From Paraburkholderia caledonica NBRC 102488 (GTDB lineage: Bacteria; Pseudomonadota; Gammaproteobacteria; Burkholderiales; Burkholderiaceae), in assembly GCF_000685095.1 (NCBI RefSeq), contig NZ_BAYE01000001.1, positions 248,001 to 312,000 on the forward strand: DNA of 64,000 bases. Direction: 5' to 3'. Shown here piece by piece: positions 27,597-36,894 of this stretch (position 1 is its first letter; each line of letters opens with the position of its first letter). A program made the position numbers and the translations under genes. Under the pieces are notes generated by a model, which was not told the origin of the DNA, did not search any database, and saw nothing but the letters and a program-made list of their open reading frames with translations.

Positions 27597-30281
27597 ATGG
27601 GCACTCAAACCGCAGCGGCCAGCGACGTCGCACAACACACGCCAATGATGCAGCAGTACCTGCGCATCAAGGCGGAGCATCCGGGCACGCTGGTGTTCTA
27701 CCGGATGGGCGACTTCTACGAACTCTTTTTCGAAGACGCGGAAAAAGCCGCACGTCTGCTCGATCTCACGCTCACGCAGCGCGGCGCGTCGGCGGGCAAT
27801 CCGATCAAGATGGCGGGCGTGCCGCATCACGCGGTCGAACAGTATCTGGCGAAGCTGGTAAAGCTCGGCGAATCCGTCGCTATTTGTGAGCAGATCGGCG
27901 ACCCGGCCACGTCTAAAGGTCCAGTCGAGCGCAAGGTGGTGCGCGTCGTCACGCCGGGTACGCTAACGGACGCCGCGCTGCTGTCGGACAAAAGCGATGT
28001 CCTTCTGCTCGCCATGTGCGTCGCCCACAACCGTCGCGGCGTCGCGACGGGCGTCGGCCTCGCGTGGCTGAATCTCGCGAGCGGCGCGTTGCGGCTCGCG
28101 GAAGTCGCACCTGATCAGGTAGCCGCGGCGCTCGAACGGATCGGCCCTGCGGAAATTCTGGTTGCCGACACCGCTGCGGATTCCGCGAGCTGGACACCGC
28201 CCACCGGCGCGCGCGCACTGACTCGCGTGCCGGCGTGGCATTTCGATGTCGCCTCAGGCACGCAACGTCTGTGCGATCAACTCGAAGTAGCGGGCCTCGA
28301 CGGTTTTGGCGCGCATTCACTCACTTGCGCATGCGGCGCGGCCGGCGCGTTGCTGCTGTACGCGGCGGCCACGCAAGGTCAGCAACTGCGGCACGTGCGC
28401 AGCCTGAAGGTCGAATACGAATCCGAATATATCGGCCTCGACCCTGCCACGCGGCGCAACCTGGAAATTACGCAGACGCTGCGCGGCACCGAGTCGCCCA
28501 CGCTGTGCTCATTGCTCGACACGTGCTGCACGACCATGGGCAGCCGCTTGCTGCGGCACTGGCTGCATCATCCGCCGCGCGACCCGCTCGTCGCGCAGTC
28601 GCGTCAGCAGGCTATCGGCGCGTTGCTCGAGGCGCCCGCGGGTGCGGACGTCGACTCGCTGCGCAGCGCACTGCGACATATCTCCGACATCGAGCGAATC
28701 ACCGGCCGTCTTGCGCTGCTTTCCGCGCGGCCCCGCGATCTGTCGAGCTTGCGCGATACCTTCGCCGCGCTGCCCGAGCTTCGCGCGAAGGTGGCGGCTG
28801 TTTCATCGAATGCGGATTCGCTCGCCCGCATCGACGTGTCGCTCGAACCGCCGCAAGCTTGCGTCGAGTTGCTCACGCGCGCTATTGCACAGGAGCCGGC
28901 CGCCATGGTGCGGGACGGCGGTGTCATTGCGCGGGGATACGATGCGGAGCTCGACGAGCTCAGGGATATTTCGGAGAACTGCGGGCAGTTTCTGATCGAT
29001 CTTGAAACGCGTGAACGCGCGCGCACTGGCATCGGCAATCTGCGCGTCGAGTACAACAAAGTGCACGGCTTTTACATCGAGGTCACGCGCGGCCAGACCG
29101 ACAAGGTGCCGGACGACTATCGCCGCCGTCAGACGCTAAAGAACGCCGAGCGCTACATCACGCCGGAACTGAAAACGTTCGAAGACAAGGCGCTGTCCGC
29201 GCAGGAACGGGCGCTCGCCCGCGAGCGTTCGCTTTACGACGCGCTGTTGCAGACGCTGCTGCCGTTCATTCCGGATTGCCAGCGCGTTGCCTCGGCACTC
29301 GCGGAGCTCGACCTGCTGACCGCCTTTGCCGAACGTGCCCGCGCCCTCGACTGGGTTGCGCCGAGCTTCTCGCCGAACGCAGGCATCGAAATCGAACAGG
29401 GCCGTCACCCGGTTGTCGAAGCGCAGGTCGAGCAATTCATCGCGAACGACTGCACGCTTACGCCGGAGCGCAAGCTGCTGCTGATCACCGGCCCCAACAT
29501 GGGCGGTAAATCGACCTTCATGCGGCAGACGGCGCTGATCGCGCTGCTTGCGTACGTGGGCAGCTACGTGCCCGCGCGGCGCGCCGCGTTCGGCCCAATC
29601 GACCGCATTTTCACGCGCATCGGCGCCGCGGACGATCTCGCCGGCGGACGTTCGACCTTCATGGTGGAAATGACTGAAGCCGCCGCGATCCTGAACGACG
29701 CGACGCCGCAAAGCCTCGTGTTGATGGATGAGATCGGCCGCGGCACGTCTACCTTCGACGGTCTCGCGCTCGCATGGGCGATCGCGCGGCATCTGCTTTC
29801 GCACAACAGCTGCCACACGCTTTTCGCGACACATTATTTCGAGCTGACGCAGTTGCCCGCCGAATTTCCGCAAGCGGCCAACGTGCACCTGTCGGCGGTC
29901 GAGCATGGACACGGCATCGTGTTCCTGCACGCCGTCAACGAAGGTCCGGCGAACCAGAGCTACGGCTTGCAGGTCGCGCAGCTCGCCGGCGTGCCGAACG
30001 CGGTGGTTCGCGCGGCGCGCAAGCATCTCGCGCACCTGGAACAGCAGTCGGCGGCCCAGCCCACTCCGCAACTCGACCTGTTCGCCGCACCGCCCCCAAT
30101 GTTGCTCGAAGATGCGGACGACGAACGTGCTGGCAGTGAAGCGCCTTCGCGATCGCCCGCAATGACAGCGCTCGTTGAGCGTCTCCGCGACATCGATCCG
30201 AACGATCTGCGGCCACGAGAAGCGCTCGATCTGCTGTATGAACTGCACGAGCTGGCCGCAGCGCCGGATGCCGATCACTGA
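27597..30281 (+). CDS. mutS: DNA mismatch repair protein MutS
   Basis: 894 residues. Recognises mismatches and starts methyl-directed repair. The N-terminal mismatch-binding domain carries [17 protein letters not shown], including the conserved Phe-x-Glu (GDFYELF) that wedges into mismatches. The lever and clamp domains span about 270-590. The ATPase carries Walker [19 protein letters not shown] near residue 630, then [20 protein letters not shown] and [11 protein letters not shown]. Length is close to E. coli MutS (853). An AGGA precedes the ATG. Its 3' end overlaps the next ORF by 14 bases. Confidence 0.97.
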   Translation: MGTQTAAASDVAQHTPMMQQYLRIKAEHPGTLVFYRMGDFYELFFEDAEKAARLLDLTLTQRGASAGNPIKMAGVPHHAVEQYLAKLVKLGESVAICEQIGDPATSKGPVERKVVRVVTPGTLTDAALLSDKSDVLLLAMCVAHNRRGVATGVGLAWLNLASGALRLAEVAPDQVAAALERIGPAEILVADTAADSASWTPPTGARALTRVPAWHFDVASGTQRLCDQLEVAGLDGFGAHSLTCACGAAGALLLYAAATQGQQLRHVRSLKVEYESEYIGLDPATRRNLEITQTLRGTESPTLCSLLDTCCTTMGSRLLRHWLHHPPRDPLVAQSRQQAIGALLEAPAGADVDSLRSALRHISDIERITGRLALLSARPRDLSSLRDTFAALPELRAKVAAVSSNADSLARIDVSLEPPQACVELLTRAIAQEPAAMVRDGGVIARGYDAELDELRDISENCGQFLIDLETRERARTGIGNLRVEYNKVHGFYIEVTRGQTDKVPDDYRRRQTLKNAERYITPELKTFEDKALSAQERALARERSLYDALLQTLLPFIPDCQRVASALAELDLLTAFAERARALDWVAPSFSPNAGIEIEQGRHPVVEAQVEQFIANDCTLTPERKLLLITGPNMGGKSTFMRQTALIALLAYVGSYVPARRAAFGPIDRIFTRIGAADDLAGGRSTFMVEMTEAAAILNDATPQSLVLMDEIGRGTSTFDGLALAWAIARHLLSHNSCHTLFATHYFELTQLPAEFPQAANVHLSAVEHGHGIVFLHAVNEGPANQSYGLQVAQLAGVPNAVVRAARKHLAHLEQQSAAQPTPQLDLFAAPPPMLLEDADDERAGSEAPSRSPAMTALVERLRDIDPNDLRPREALDLLYELHELAAAPDADH

Positions 30282-31674
30282 CGCACGCCGCTGTCTTGCG
30301 CAACGTCTGCGCCGACTCGGCGCGGCATTGGCCATGGCCTTCACGCGAGCGCGCGGCCGGCGGTTCGTCGCCGCTTGCGCGTCTGTCTTTGCTGTCTTGT
30401 TGCCCGCATCGGCGGCGCATGCGGCAGCGCCCAGCTACAGTTTCGCGGTCATCGCGAACACCATGCAAAGTCCCGCCGACGAAGCTCCGACCCAGCGGTT
30501 GATCGATGCAATCGGCCGGGAGCGCGGCCTGTCGTTCATCGTGTACGACGGCAATCTGAAAGGCCCGAAGGAAGCCTGCCGGGATGCGCTGTATGAACGC
30601 CGGCACGCAGTGCTGGAAACGTCGCGGCCCGCGCTGTTCTTCATTCCGGGTCAGCACGACTGGATCGATTGCGCGAGCGCGCAGGCAGGCGGTTTCGATC
30701 CGGTCGAACGGCTCGACCAGCTTCGCCAGACGCTCTTTAGCGACGCGAATTCGATGGGTCAGAACCCGATTGCGTTGACGCGCGAGAGCGAGGTGTCGCG
30801 CTTTCGTCCGTATCGGGAAAACGTGCGCTGGCAAGCAGGAGACACCGTGTTCGTCGGGCTGAATGTGCCGAGTCCGAACAATCATTATCTGACCGCCGGC
30901 GGACGCAACGGGGAGTTCGAGGACCGGGTAATCGCCAATGCATTCTGGCTCGAGCATGCCGGCGAATTTGCGAAGCGACGCGACGCGCGCGCGATCGTCG
31001 TGTTCATTCAGGGCGATCCCGATCCCGAGCGCTATGAACGGCCCGAGCGTTTCGCCTGGCTACGCTTCGGGCACAATCCGCGCCGCGACGGATTTCTGGA
31101 GTTCAAGCGCAGCCTCGTCAAGCTCGCGCAGATCTTTCCCGGCCCGGTGCTCGTCATCCACTCCGACGACGAACGCGCAAGCGCGGGCTTCATGATCGAT
31201 CAGCCACTACGCAACGACAAGGGGAACCTGGTGGCGAACCTCACGCGTGTCGCGCTTGCGCCGCATGATCGCCTTAACCAGTGGATTCAGATAGAAGCAG
31301 ACTTGGGAAGAAAGCCGCCGTTTCGCGTGACAGTGCGCGACGTACCGCGGCAAATGCCGATGCCCACGGCGCAGCCTCCGTTGCTGCGGGACGAGCCCGC
31401 CGCCTCGATGCCGGCCGTGCCGTCGCTTGGACCGGCCTCGGACTTGCCGCCGCTATTCCAGACGCCCGGCCAGCCGCAACCGGACTTTCAGCAACTCGAC
31501 CAGTTGCCGCGCATTCCAGCCGACCAGGGCGGCGGCGGATACGGACCCGCTACGTCGGTTCCGCCTGCGCAAACGGTCCCGTCCGCGCAGCCACGCATGC
31601 CGGGAACTCCGGGGGTGCCGGGTTCTTCAGGCACTCCCGGCACGCCCGCAAGCTCAGTGCAGCGTGGGCCCTGA
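30268..31674 (+). CDS. Exported calcineurin-like phosphoesterase-fold protein, probably degenerate, with Pro/Gly-rich tail
   Basis: 468 residues from the ATG at 30268, inside the last codons of mutS (30334 is an alternative). A long basic N-region leads to a signal-like helix ([20 protein letters not shown]). The body resembles a metallophosphatase: [31 protein letters not shown] (GDN-like, D kept), [13 protein letters not shown] (a GNHDW-like site with Gln for Asn), and VLVIHSDDE. Several metal-ligand positions differ from active enzymes, so activity is uncertain. The last 120 residues are Pro/Gly/Gln-rich, ending in collagen-like [16 protein letters not shown] repeats. The 3' end overlaps slyD on the opposite strand by 21 bases. 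Confidence 0.75.
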   Translation: MPITDARRCLAQRLRRLGAALAMAFTRARGRRFVAACASVFAVLLPASAAHAAAPSYSFAVIANTMQSPADEAPTQRLIDAIGRERGLSFIVYDGNLKGPKEACRDALYERRHAVLETSRPALFFIPGQHDWIDCASAQAGGFDPVERLDQLRQTLFSDANSMGQNPIALTRESEVSRFRPYRENVRWQAGDTVFVGLNVPSPNNHYLTAGGRNGEFEDRVIANAFWLEHAGEFAKRRDARAIVVFIQGDPDPERYERPERFAWLRFGHNPRRDGFLEFKRSLVKLAQIFPGPVLVIHSDDERASAGFMIDQPLRNDKGNLVANLTRVALAPHDRLNQWIQIEADLGRKPPFRVTVRDVPRQMPMPTAQPPLLRDEPAASMPAVPSLGPASDLPPLFQTPGQPQPDFQQLDQLPRIPADQGGGGYGPATSVPPAQTVPSAQPRMPGTPGVPGSSGTPGTPASSVQRGP

Positions 31675-32199
31675 CTTGCCGCCTTCGTCGTCTGCCTCGT
31701 CGTCTTCGTCGAGAACTTCGAGGCCGTCGGCGCCATGCGCGTGTTCATGCTGGATTTCGTCTTCGGTCGCGGGACGCACGTCTTTGACCGTCAACGCAAA
31801 ACGCAGCGCCATGCCGGCTAGCGGATGGTTGCCGTCGAGCACGACTTTGTCTTCCGCGACGTCGGTCACGACATAGACGAGCGAATCGAGGTCTTCGTCG
31901 CCCTCTTCCGGCGTGCCTTCGAACTGCATGCCGACCTCGAGCGGTTCCGGAAAGCGATTACGCGGCTCGATCTTCACGAGGTCCGGATCGTACTCACCGA
32001 ATGCATCTTGCGGCTCGAGCTGGATCTGGGTCTCGAAGCCGGCCTCGTGGCCGTCGAGCTCTTCCTCGATCTTGGGGAACGTGCCATCATAGCCGCCGTG
32101 CAGATAGACCATCGGCTCGTCGCTCTCTTCAATCAGATTGCCCTGCGCATCCGAGAGCTTGTAGGCGACCGACACGACGGTGTTCTTTGCGATTTTCAT
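31654..32199 (-). CDS. slyD: FKBP-type peptidyl-prolyl isomerase, SlyD type
   Basis: 181 residues from the ATG at 32199 (MKIAKNTVVSVAYKLSDAQG), the conserved family start. An FKBP domain with an IF (insert-in-flap) domain: PMVYLHGGYDGTFPKIEEEL, then LEPQDAFGEYDPDLVKIEPR, with the FKBP core resumed around VVLDGNHPLAGMALRF. The tail is acidic (LDEDDEADDEGG) with a short HEHAHG segment; it lacks the long Ni-binding His/Cys tail of E. coli SlyD, so metal delivery is probably weaker. It converges with the phosphoesterase-like gene. Confidence 0.94.
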   Translation of the reverse strand: MKIAKNTVVSVAYKLSDAQGNLIEESDEPMVYLHGGYDGTFPKIEEELDGHEAGFETQIQLEPQDAFGEYDPDLVKIEPRNRFPEPLEVGMQFEGTPEEGDEDLDSLVYVVTDVAEDKVVLDGNHPLAGMALRFALTVKDVRPATEDEIQHEHAHGADGLEVLDEDDEADDEGGKSGPTLH

Positions 32200-32231
32200 T
32201 CGATTCTCCAGAATACAACTCACATTATACG

Positions 32232-33482
32232 ATGCCCAAGCGGCCCACTGACCACCCGGCCGAAGCAGCTTCGGCACGCAATTCGTCATCGGCTAAAAAG
32301 CCGGCTACCGCGATTCTTCCGCCTTCGCCCGACACACCCACGCCGTTGCTCGGCAACCTCACGCCGTCGCAATTCATGCGCCGGTACTGGCAGAAAAAGC
32401 CCCTGTTGATCCGCCAGGCGATTCCCGATGTCGAGTCGCCGCTCTCGCGCGACGAGTTCTTCGAACTGGCGGACCAGGATGAAGTCGAAGCGCGCCTCAT
32501 CACGCACTTTCGCAATAGGTGGCAGCTTGAACATGGACCCTTCGCGCCGGACGAACTGCCGTCGCTGAAGCAGCGCGCGTGGACACTGCTCGTGCAGGGC
32601 GTCGATCTTTACGACGATCGCGCGCGAGCCCTGCTGGACCGCTTCCGCTTCGTTCCCGATGCGCGTCTGGACGATCTCATGATTTCTTATGCGACCGACG
32701 GCGGCGGCGTCGGCCCGCACTTCGATTCCTACGATGTGTTTCTTTTGCAAGTAAAAGGCAAGCGGCGCTGGCGCATCAGTTCGCAGAAAGATCTGACGCT
32801 GCAAGCAGGACTGCCGTTGAAAGTTTTACAGAACTTCGAAGCGGAACAGGAGTGGGTGCTCGAGCCGGGAGACATGCTGTATTTGCCGCCGCACATTGCG
32901 CACGACGGCGTCGCCGAGGGCGAGTGCATGACGTGCTCGATCGGCTTTCGCGCGCCGTCAGCCGGTGAACTGACGGCCCAGTTCCTCTACCATCTGGCCG
33001 AGCGCGGCGAAGAAAAGGCGCAGCCGGAAGCGCTTTACCGCGACCCGCAGCAGCCCGCCGTAGACCGGCCGGCGGAACTGCCCGCCGCGCTGGTCGAACG
33101 CGTTGGCGCAATCCTTGCTGGCATCAAATGGAATGAGCAGGACATTGCGTCGTTCCTTGGTGCGTACCTCAGCGAACCCAAGCCGAGTGTCGTCTTCGAT
33201 CCGCCGCAAAGGCCGCTCAACGGAGCACGTTTCATTAGCCAGGCGTCGCGCTTAGGTGTGCGACTCGACCGCAAGACGAATATGTTGTACAACCGCCGTT
33301 TTTTCTTCGTAAATGGAGAGAAAATGTGGATCGACGGCGCGAAAAAATGGTTATTTGATCTCGCCGATCACCGGTGTCTGAGTGCGAAACGCTTTGTAAC
33401 ACTCTCACACGATTCGTCGGTGACAGCACGGCTACACGAGTGGTATTGTGCGGGCTGGATACGGATAGGCGAGCTTGCCTAG
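32232..33482 (+). CDS. roxA: JmjC/cupin ribosomal oxygenase, RoxA (YcfD) type
   Basis: 416 residues from the ATG at 32232; the open frame upstream runs antisense to slyD. 2-oxoglutarate/Fe(II) oxygenase that in E. coli hydroxylates an arginine of ribosomal protein uL16. The JmjC core shows PLLIRQAIPD, HFDSYDVFLLQVKGKRRWRI (H-x-D of the 2-His-1-Asp site), EQEWVLEPGDMLYLPPHIAH (the distal His) and GMTCSIGFRAPS-like CMTCSIGFRAPS. The C-terminal winged-helix domain ends near FVTLSHDSS. It diverges from slyD across 32 bases. Confidence 0.88.
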   Translation: MPKRPTDHPAEAASARNSSSAKKPATAILPPSPDTPTPLLGNLTPSQFMRRYWQKKPLLIRQAIPDVESPLSRDEFFELADQDEVEARLITHFRNRWQLEHGPFAPDELPSLKQRAWTLLVQGVDLYDDRARALLDRFRFVPDARLDDLMISYATDGGGVGPHFDSYDVFLLQVKGKRRWRISSQKDLTLQAGLPLKVLQNFEAEQEWVLEPGDMLYLPPHIAHDGVAEGECMTCSIGFRAPSAGELTAQFLYHLAERGEEKAQPEALYRDPQQPAVDRPAELPAALVERVGAILAGIKWNEQDIASFLGAYLSEPKPSVVFDPPQRPLNGARFISQASRLGVRLDRKTNMLYNRRFFFVNGEKMWIDGAKKWLFDLADHRCLSAKRFVTLSHDSSVTARLHEWYCAGWIRIGELA

Positions 33483-33576
33483 CCTCGCGTGTCTGTTATA
33501 CACAGTACATTGAAATTTTGTATGAGAAAGACAACGTATTGACCCCGGATTTATGGATTGTCAGTACGAAAGTGCA

Positions 33577-33582
33577 TATAAT
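33577..33582 (+). promoter_or_regulatory. Perfect TATAAT -10 candidate upstream of the Ala/Ser-rich lipoprotein gene
   Basis: A consensus TATAAT lies 134 bases before the lipoprotein ATG, preceded by TGCA. No good -35 was found at 16-18 bases. It would give a leader of about 125 bases. Picked by eye. Confidence 0.4.
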
Positions 33583-33715
33583 TTCCGCCCAAGCCGTAGG
33601 GAAGATTCCTGCTCGTCAAAAGAGCGTCTCCACCAGCGGCCCAGGTCGGTGTTGGAGCACATTACCGGTATTATTTTGCGCTGTTGCTTACCTTTAACCA
33701 TAAAAGGACGTGATC

Positions 33716-33979
33716 ATGAAGAAATCCCTCCTCGTAGCATCCCTGTTGGCAGCTGTGGCACTGGCTGCATGCAACAAGAGCAACGACCAAGCCGCTGCCC
33801 CGGCTAGCGACGCAGCTGCCGCTTCGGCACCGGCTGCTGCTGCAGCTTCGGATTCGGCTGCTGCTGCTTCGGGTGCGGCTGCTGCTGCGAGCGACGCTGC
33901 TGCTTCGGCTACGACCGCTGCTTCGGACGCAGGCGCTGCTGCTTCGGCTGCTGCTCCGGCTTCGGGCGCAAGCCAGTAA
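33716..33979 (+). CDS. Small Ala/Ser/Asp-rich lipoprotein
   Basis: 87 residues. The ATG at 33716 has AAAAGGACG-type spacing upstream (AAAGGA). MKKSLLVASLLAAVALAAC is a lipoprotein signal with lipobox LAAC; the Cys at residue 19 would be lipidated. The mature part is almost only Ala, Ser, Asp, Thr and Gly, with repeating ASDAAAASA units and no folded domain. Small lipoproteins of this kind are common in Burkholderia; function unknown. The +2 residue is Asn, so outer-membrane sorting is expected by the Lol rule. Flanked by a TATAAT candidate and a strong terminator. Confidence 0.88.
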   Translation: MKKSLLVASLLAAVALAACNKSNDQAAAPASDAAAASAPAAAAASDSAAAASGAAAAASDAAASATTAASDAGAAASAAAPASGASQ

Positions 33980-34050
33980 GCTGTCGCGTAGGGTTCGCCT
34001 TAGGGCGAAAACTGCATCGGGAAATCGTCTCGGTTTCCCGAGCAGTAAAA

Positions 34051-34084
34051 CAAAACGCCACGGGCTCACGTCCGTGGCGTTTTG
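34051..34084. terminator. Bidirectional rho-independent terminator between lipoprotein and dinG genes
   Basis: Stem CAAAACGCCACGG/CCGTGGCGTTTTG with a short loop, A-rich upstream and T-rich downstream, so it can serve both the plus-strand lipoprotein gene and the minus-strand helicase gene. A second, weaker hairpin (TCGGGAAA/TTTCCCGA) lies just before it, at 34018-34042. Confidence 0.9.
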
Positions 34085-34177
34085 TCATTCAAGCGCCGAT
34101 TTAGCTAAGGCATCAGCGCGATCGAAGCCGGTTATCGCAACGAGATTCGGCTTTGAAGCGCAGCTATTGAAGCGCGG

Positions 34178-36460
34178 CTATTGAGCGGCCTGCCCGCTCT
34201 CCTCGAAAAACTCGCGCACCACCTCGATTTCACGTGTGCGCTTGAACGGCGGCAAGCTCTGCCAGATTCGGCGTCCATAAGGTTTTTCGACAAGACGCGT
34301 GTCGCAGATCATCAGGACGCCACGGTCCGTTTCCGCGCGGATCAGTCGGCCGGCGCCCTGCTTCAGCGTAATAACAGCCTGCGGCAGTTGATGAACCGCA
34401 AACGGGCTCAGACCTTTCTTCGTCAGCGCATCGAGACGCGCTGACAAAACCGGATCGTCAGGCGGCGCAAATGGCAGCTTGTCGATGACGACGAGCGACA
34501 GCGCGTCGCCGCGCACGTCGACGCCTTCCCAGAAGCTCTGACTGCCCACCAGAATCGCGTTGCCATAAGCGCGGAACCGGTCGAGTAATTCCGTGCGGCT
34601 TGCATCGCCCTGCACGAGCAGCGGATAGTTCCAGCCGCGCGCTTCGATCACATCTCGCAGCTTGGCGGAGATTCGGTCCACGGCGCGCAGCGTCGTACAC
34701 AACATGAATACGCCTCCACCAGACGCCTCGATCGCGGGTAAGGCTGCGTCGAACACAGCGTCGGTGAATGTGGGCGACGACGGTTGAGGCAAATTGCGCG
34801 GCACATACAGAAGCCCTTGCGACGGATAGTCGAACGGGCTCGGCAACGTCATAGAACGCTTGGCGTTAAGTCCCATTTGTGCGGCATAGTGCGCGAAATC
34901 GCCGCGCACCGACAACGTGGCCGACGTGAAGATCCACGCACGCGGCACACCTGCGCGCTGCTTGGCGAAGATCGGCGCGACCGAGAGCGGCGTCTCGTGC
35001 AACTGCACGGTATGCGCGAACACTTCGATCCAGCGCACCTTCTCGTTGGGATCGGCACGCTCGCTCCTGCCTTCCGCGGAGCCGCTCTGAGCCGCATCGA
35101 CCGCCTGACGCTCGAGCTCGGTAGGCGGCGTCGTCCAGCCGGCAAGCACGCCCTGCAACTCGCGAGCGCGGCGCAGACAGGCGCCGATCGACTCCGCGCG
35201 TTCGGCTTGCGTTGCGAGCGCGGAAGTCAGCGCGTCGAGTTCGGTTTCGAGCGCTTCGAGGGCAGCAAACAACGGATGATCGTCCGGCAACTGACCGATC
35301 GACAAACGCACAGAGTCTTCCTTGAACGCGAGCCGCACGTCACGCGCGGCGCGTTCCAGTGCGGAGCCGAGCTTGACCCAGTCGACCGCGTCACGTGCAT
35401 GACCCAAACCCTCGGCGACGCAATCGCGTGCGAGTTCCAGAAACTGCGCGGTGGAAAGCGTCTCGCCGAAAAACAGCGTGGCGGTTTCGGGAAGCTGGTG
35501 CGCTTCGTCGAAGATGACCGTGTTGGCCGTGGGCAGCAGCTCCGCCATGCCGGTATCGCGCAACATGATGTCGGCGAAAAAGAGGTGGTGGTTGACCACC
35601 ACGATGTCGGCTTGCTGCGCTTCGCGGCGTGCCTGCATTACGAAGCAGTCCTTGTAATGCGGACATTCCTGACCGAGGCAGTTATCGCGCGTGGACGTGA
35701 CCATAGACCACACCGCCGCGGTTTCCGGCACGCTCGCGAGTTCGGCCTTGTCGCCCGTGCGCGTGATCTTTGCGAACCGGACGATGTCCTGCAAATACGA
35801 CGTTTCCTGTCGCGACGGCAAACGGCCGTTATCCGCCGTGCGCTGCAGGTAGTAGTGACACAGATAGTTCGCGCGGCCCTTGAGCATGGCGACCGACACC
35901 GGCACTGCAAGCGCGTCGCGCACGGTCGGAATATCGCGCTGAAAAAGCTGGTCCTGCAGGTGCTTGGTGCCCGTCGACACGATCACCTTGCCGCCCCACA
36001 ACATGGCCGGCACAAGATACGCATAGGTCTTGCCGGTACCGGTGCCCGCCTCGACGATCAGCGTGTTCTCGCCGCCGTCCAAGGCCTGCGCTTCGTCGGC
36101 TTCTACCGTTTCGGCTGCGGTCTCGGCGGCGCCGGTTTGCAGGCGCCGCGCCGGACGCTTTTGCGCCTCGAACATGGCGGGCTCGGGCATCGCGCGGCCC
36201 GACGCTTCCATCGCGGCCGCGACGGCGCGCGACATCTCGATCTGCGACGCGCGCGAGCGATAGCCGTCGATCTGCCTGGCCAATAAACCGTTATCGGCGA
36301 AGATCTCGTTGAGCTCCGCGGCGCGGCGTGGATTGAGCGAAGCGCTCAACGCGGGCGCAGCGGGACGCGGCGCGGGTGTGCAGGTTTGTGATGCCTCGTC
36401 GGCGGCCGTCGCGCGGCGGGAAGTTTCAAGCGGTGAATTCAAGGCAAGCGTTTCCTGCAA
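34178..36460 (-). CDS. ATP-dependent DNA helicase, DinG/YoaA family
   Basis: 760 residues. XPD-like 5'-3' helicase. Q-type segment IDGYRSRASQIEMSRAVAAA near 63-83, Walker A LIVEAGTGTGKTYAYLVPAM near 133-152, DEAH box NTVIFDEAHQLPETATLFFG, and a C-terminal helicase motif SFWEGVDVRGDALSLVVIDK. Four cysteines fit an Fe-S cluster: one in ANYLCHYYLQR and three in CLGQECPHYKDC. An insertion of roughly 45 residues sits between the Q-type segment and Walker A, and there is a low-complexity N-terminus; the start is therefore uncertain. It follows the YdcH-like gene by 46 bases, on the same strand. It could be DinG or YoaA; the call is at family level. Confidence 0.9.
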   Translation of the reverse strand: MQETLALNSPLETSRRATAADEASQTCTPAPRPAAPALSASLNPRRAAELNEIFADNGLLARQIDGYRSRASQIEMSRAVAAAMEASGRAMPEPAMFEAQKRPARRLQTGAAETAAETVEADEAQALDGGENTLIVEAGTGTGKTYAYLVPAMLWGGKVIVSTGTKHLQDQLFQRDIPTVRDALAVPVSVAMLKGRANYLCHYYLQRTADNGRLPSRQETSYLQDIVRFAKITRTGDKAELASVPETAAVWSMVTSTRDNCLGQECPHYKDCFVMQARREAQQADIVVVNHHLFFADIMLRDTGMAELLPTANTVIFDEAHQLPETATLFFGETLSTAQFLELARDCVAEGLGHARDAVDWVKLGSALERAARDVRLAFKEDSVRLSIGQLPDDHPLFAALEALETELDALTSALATQAERAESIGACLRRARELQGVLAGWTTPPTELERQAVDAAQSGSAEGRSERADPNEKVRWIEVFAHTVQLHETPLSVAPIFAKQRAGVPRAWIFTSATLSVRGDFAHYAAQMGLNAKRSMTLPSPFDYPSQGLLYVPRNLPQPSSPTFTDAVFDAALPAIEASGGGVFMLCTTLRAVDRISAKLRDVIEARGWNYPLLVQGDASRTELLDRFRAYGNAILVGSQSFWEGVDVRGDALSLVVIDKLPFAPPDDPVLSARLDALTKKGLSPFAVHQLPQAVITLKQGAGRLIRAETDRGVLMICDTRLVEKPYGRRIWQSLPPFKRTREIEVVREFFEESGQAAQ

Positions 36461-36506
36461 AATCCGGCTCGCGCGGCGCGCGCCCGGCGCCTGCCAGGCC
36501 GCGAAC

Positions 36507-36725
36507 TCAGGCGCGTACGTCCGGTTCGAGCTGCAATTGCAGCAAGATGATGGTGTCCTTGACCTTGAGTTTGCGCTTTTTCAGGCGCTGCAACTCGAAG
36601 TCGTCGATGCCGGGCTCATCCGACATTCGGCCGATCAAACGGTCGAGCCCACTGTGCTCCGATTCCAGTTGCAGAATCCGGTCGCGAAGTGTGTCCGCGT
36701 TGATGACGTGATGTTGATCGCGCAT
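36507..36725 (-). CDS. YdcH-like / DUF465 small helical protein
   Basis: 72 residues. Predicted helical hairpin: INADTLRDRILQLESEHSGL then LDRLIGRMSDEPGIDDFELQ and LKKRKLKVKDTIILLQ. The L-K-K-(R/E)-K-L-x-x-K-D pattern is characteristic of DUF465/YdcH proteins, whose role is unknown. It precedes the DinG-family gene on the same strand and may be co-transcribed. Confidence 0.88.
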   Translation of the reverse strand: MRDQHHVINADTLRDRILQLESEHSGLDRLIGRMSDEPGIDDFELQRLKKRKLKVKDTIILLQLQLEPDVRA

Positions 36726-36894
36726 GCTCGCCTCCGCTCGACTGTTGCGTGGGCTGCATGTTCGCCATGTTCAGCCCGTTGCCTGAGGTTGCTGTCCGGC
36801 TCAAAACGCGCTACGACTGCCTGCACCCATGCGTGCACTACTGCGATACTACAACCGCGCAGGCGCCCGCCACACGAGCGCTACGCCGCGCGGC

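Noticed and set aside
29136..30344. 402-codon minus-strand frame opposite mutS
   Set aside because: MutS motifs on the plus strand are complete, including the ATPase, and the frame lacks any family signature.
34784..36286. 500-codon plus-strand frame opposite the DinG-family gene
   Set aside because: The helicase on the minus strand has Walker A, DEAH and Fe-S cysteines.
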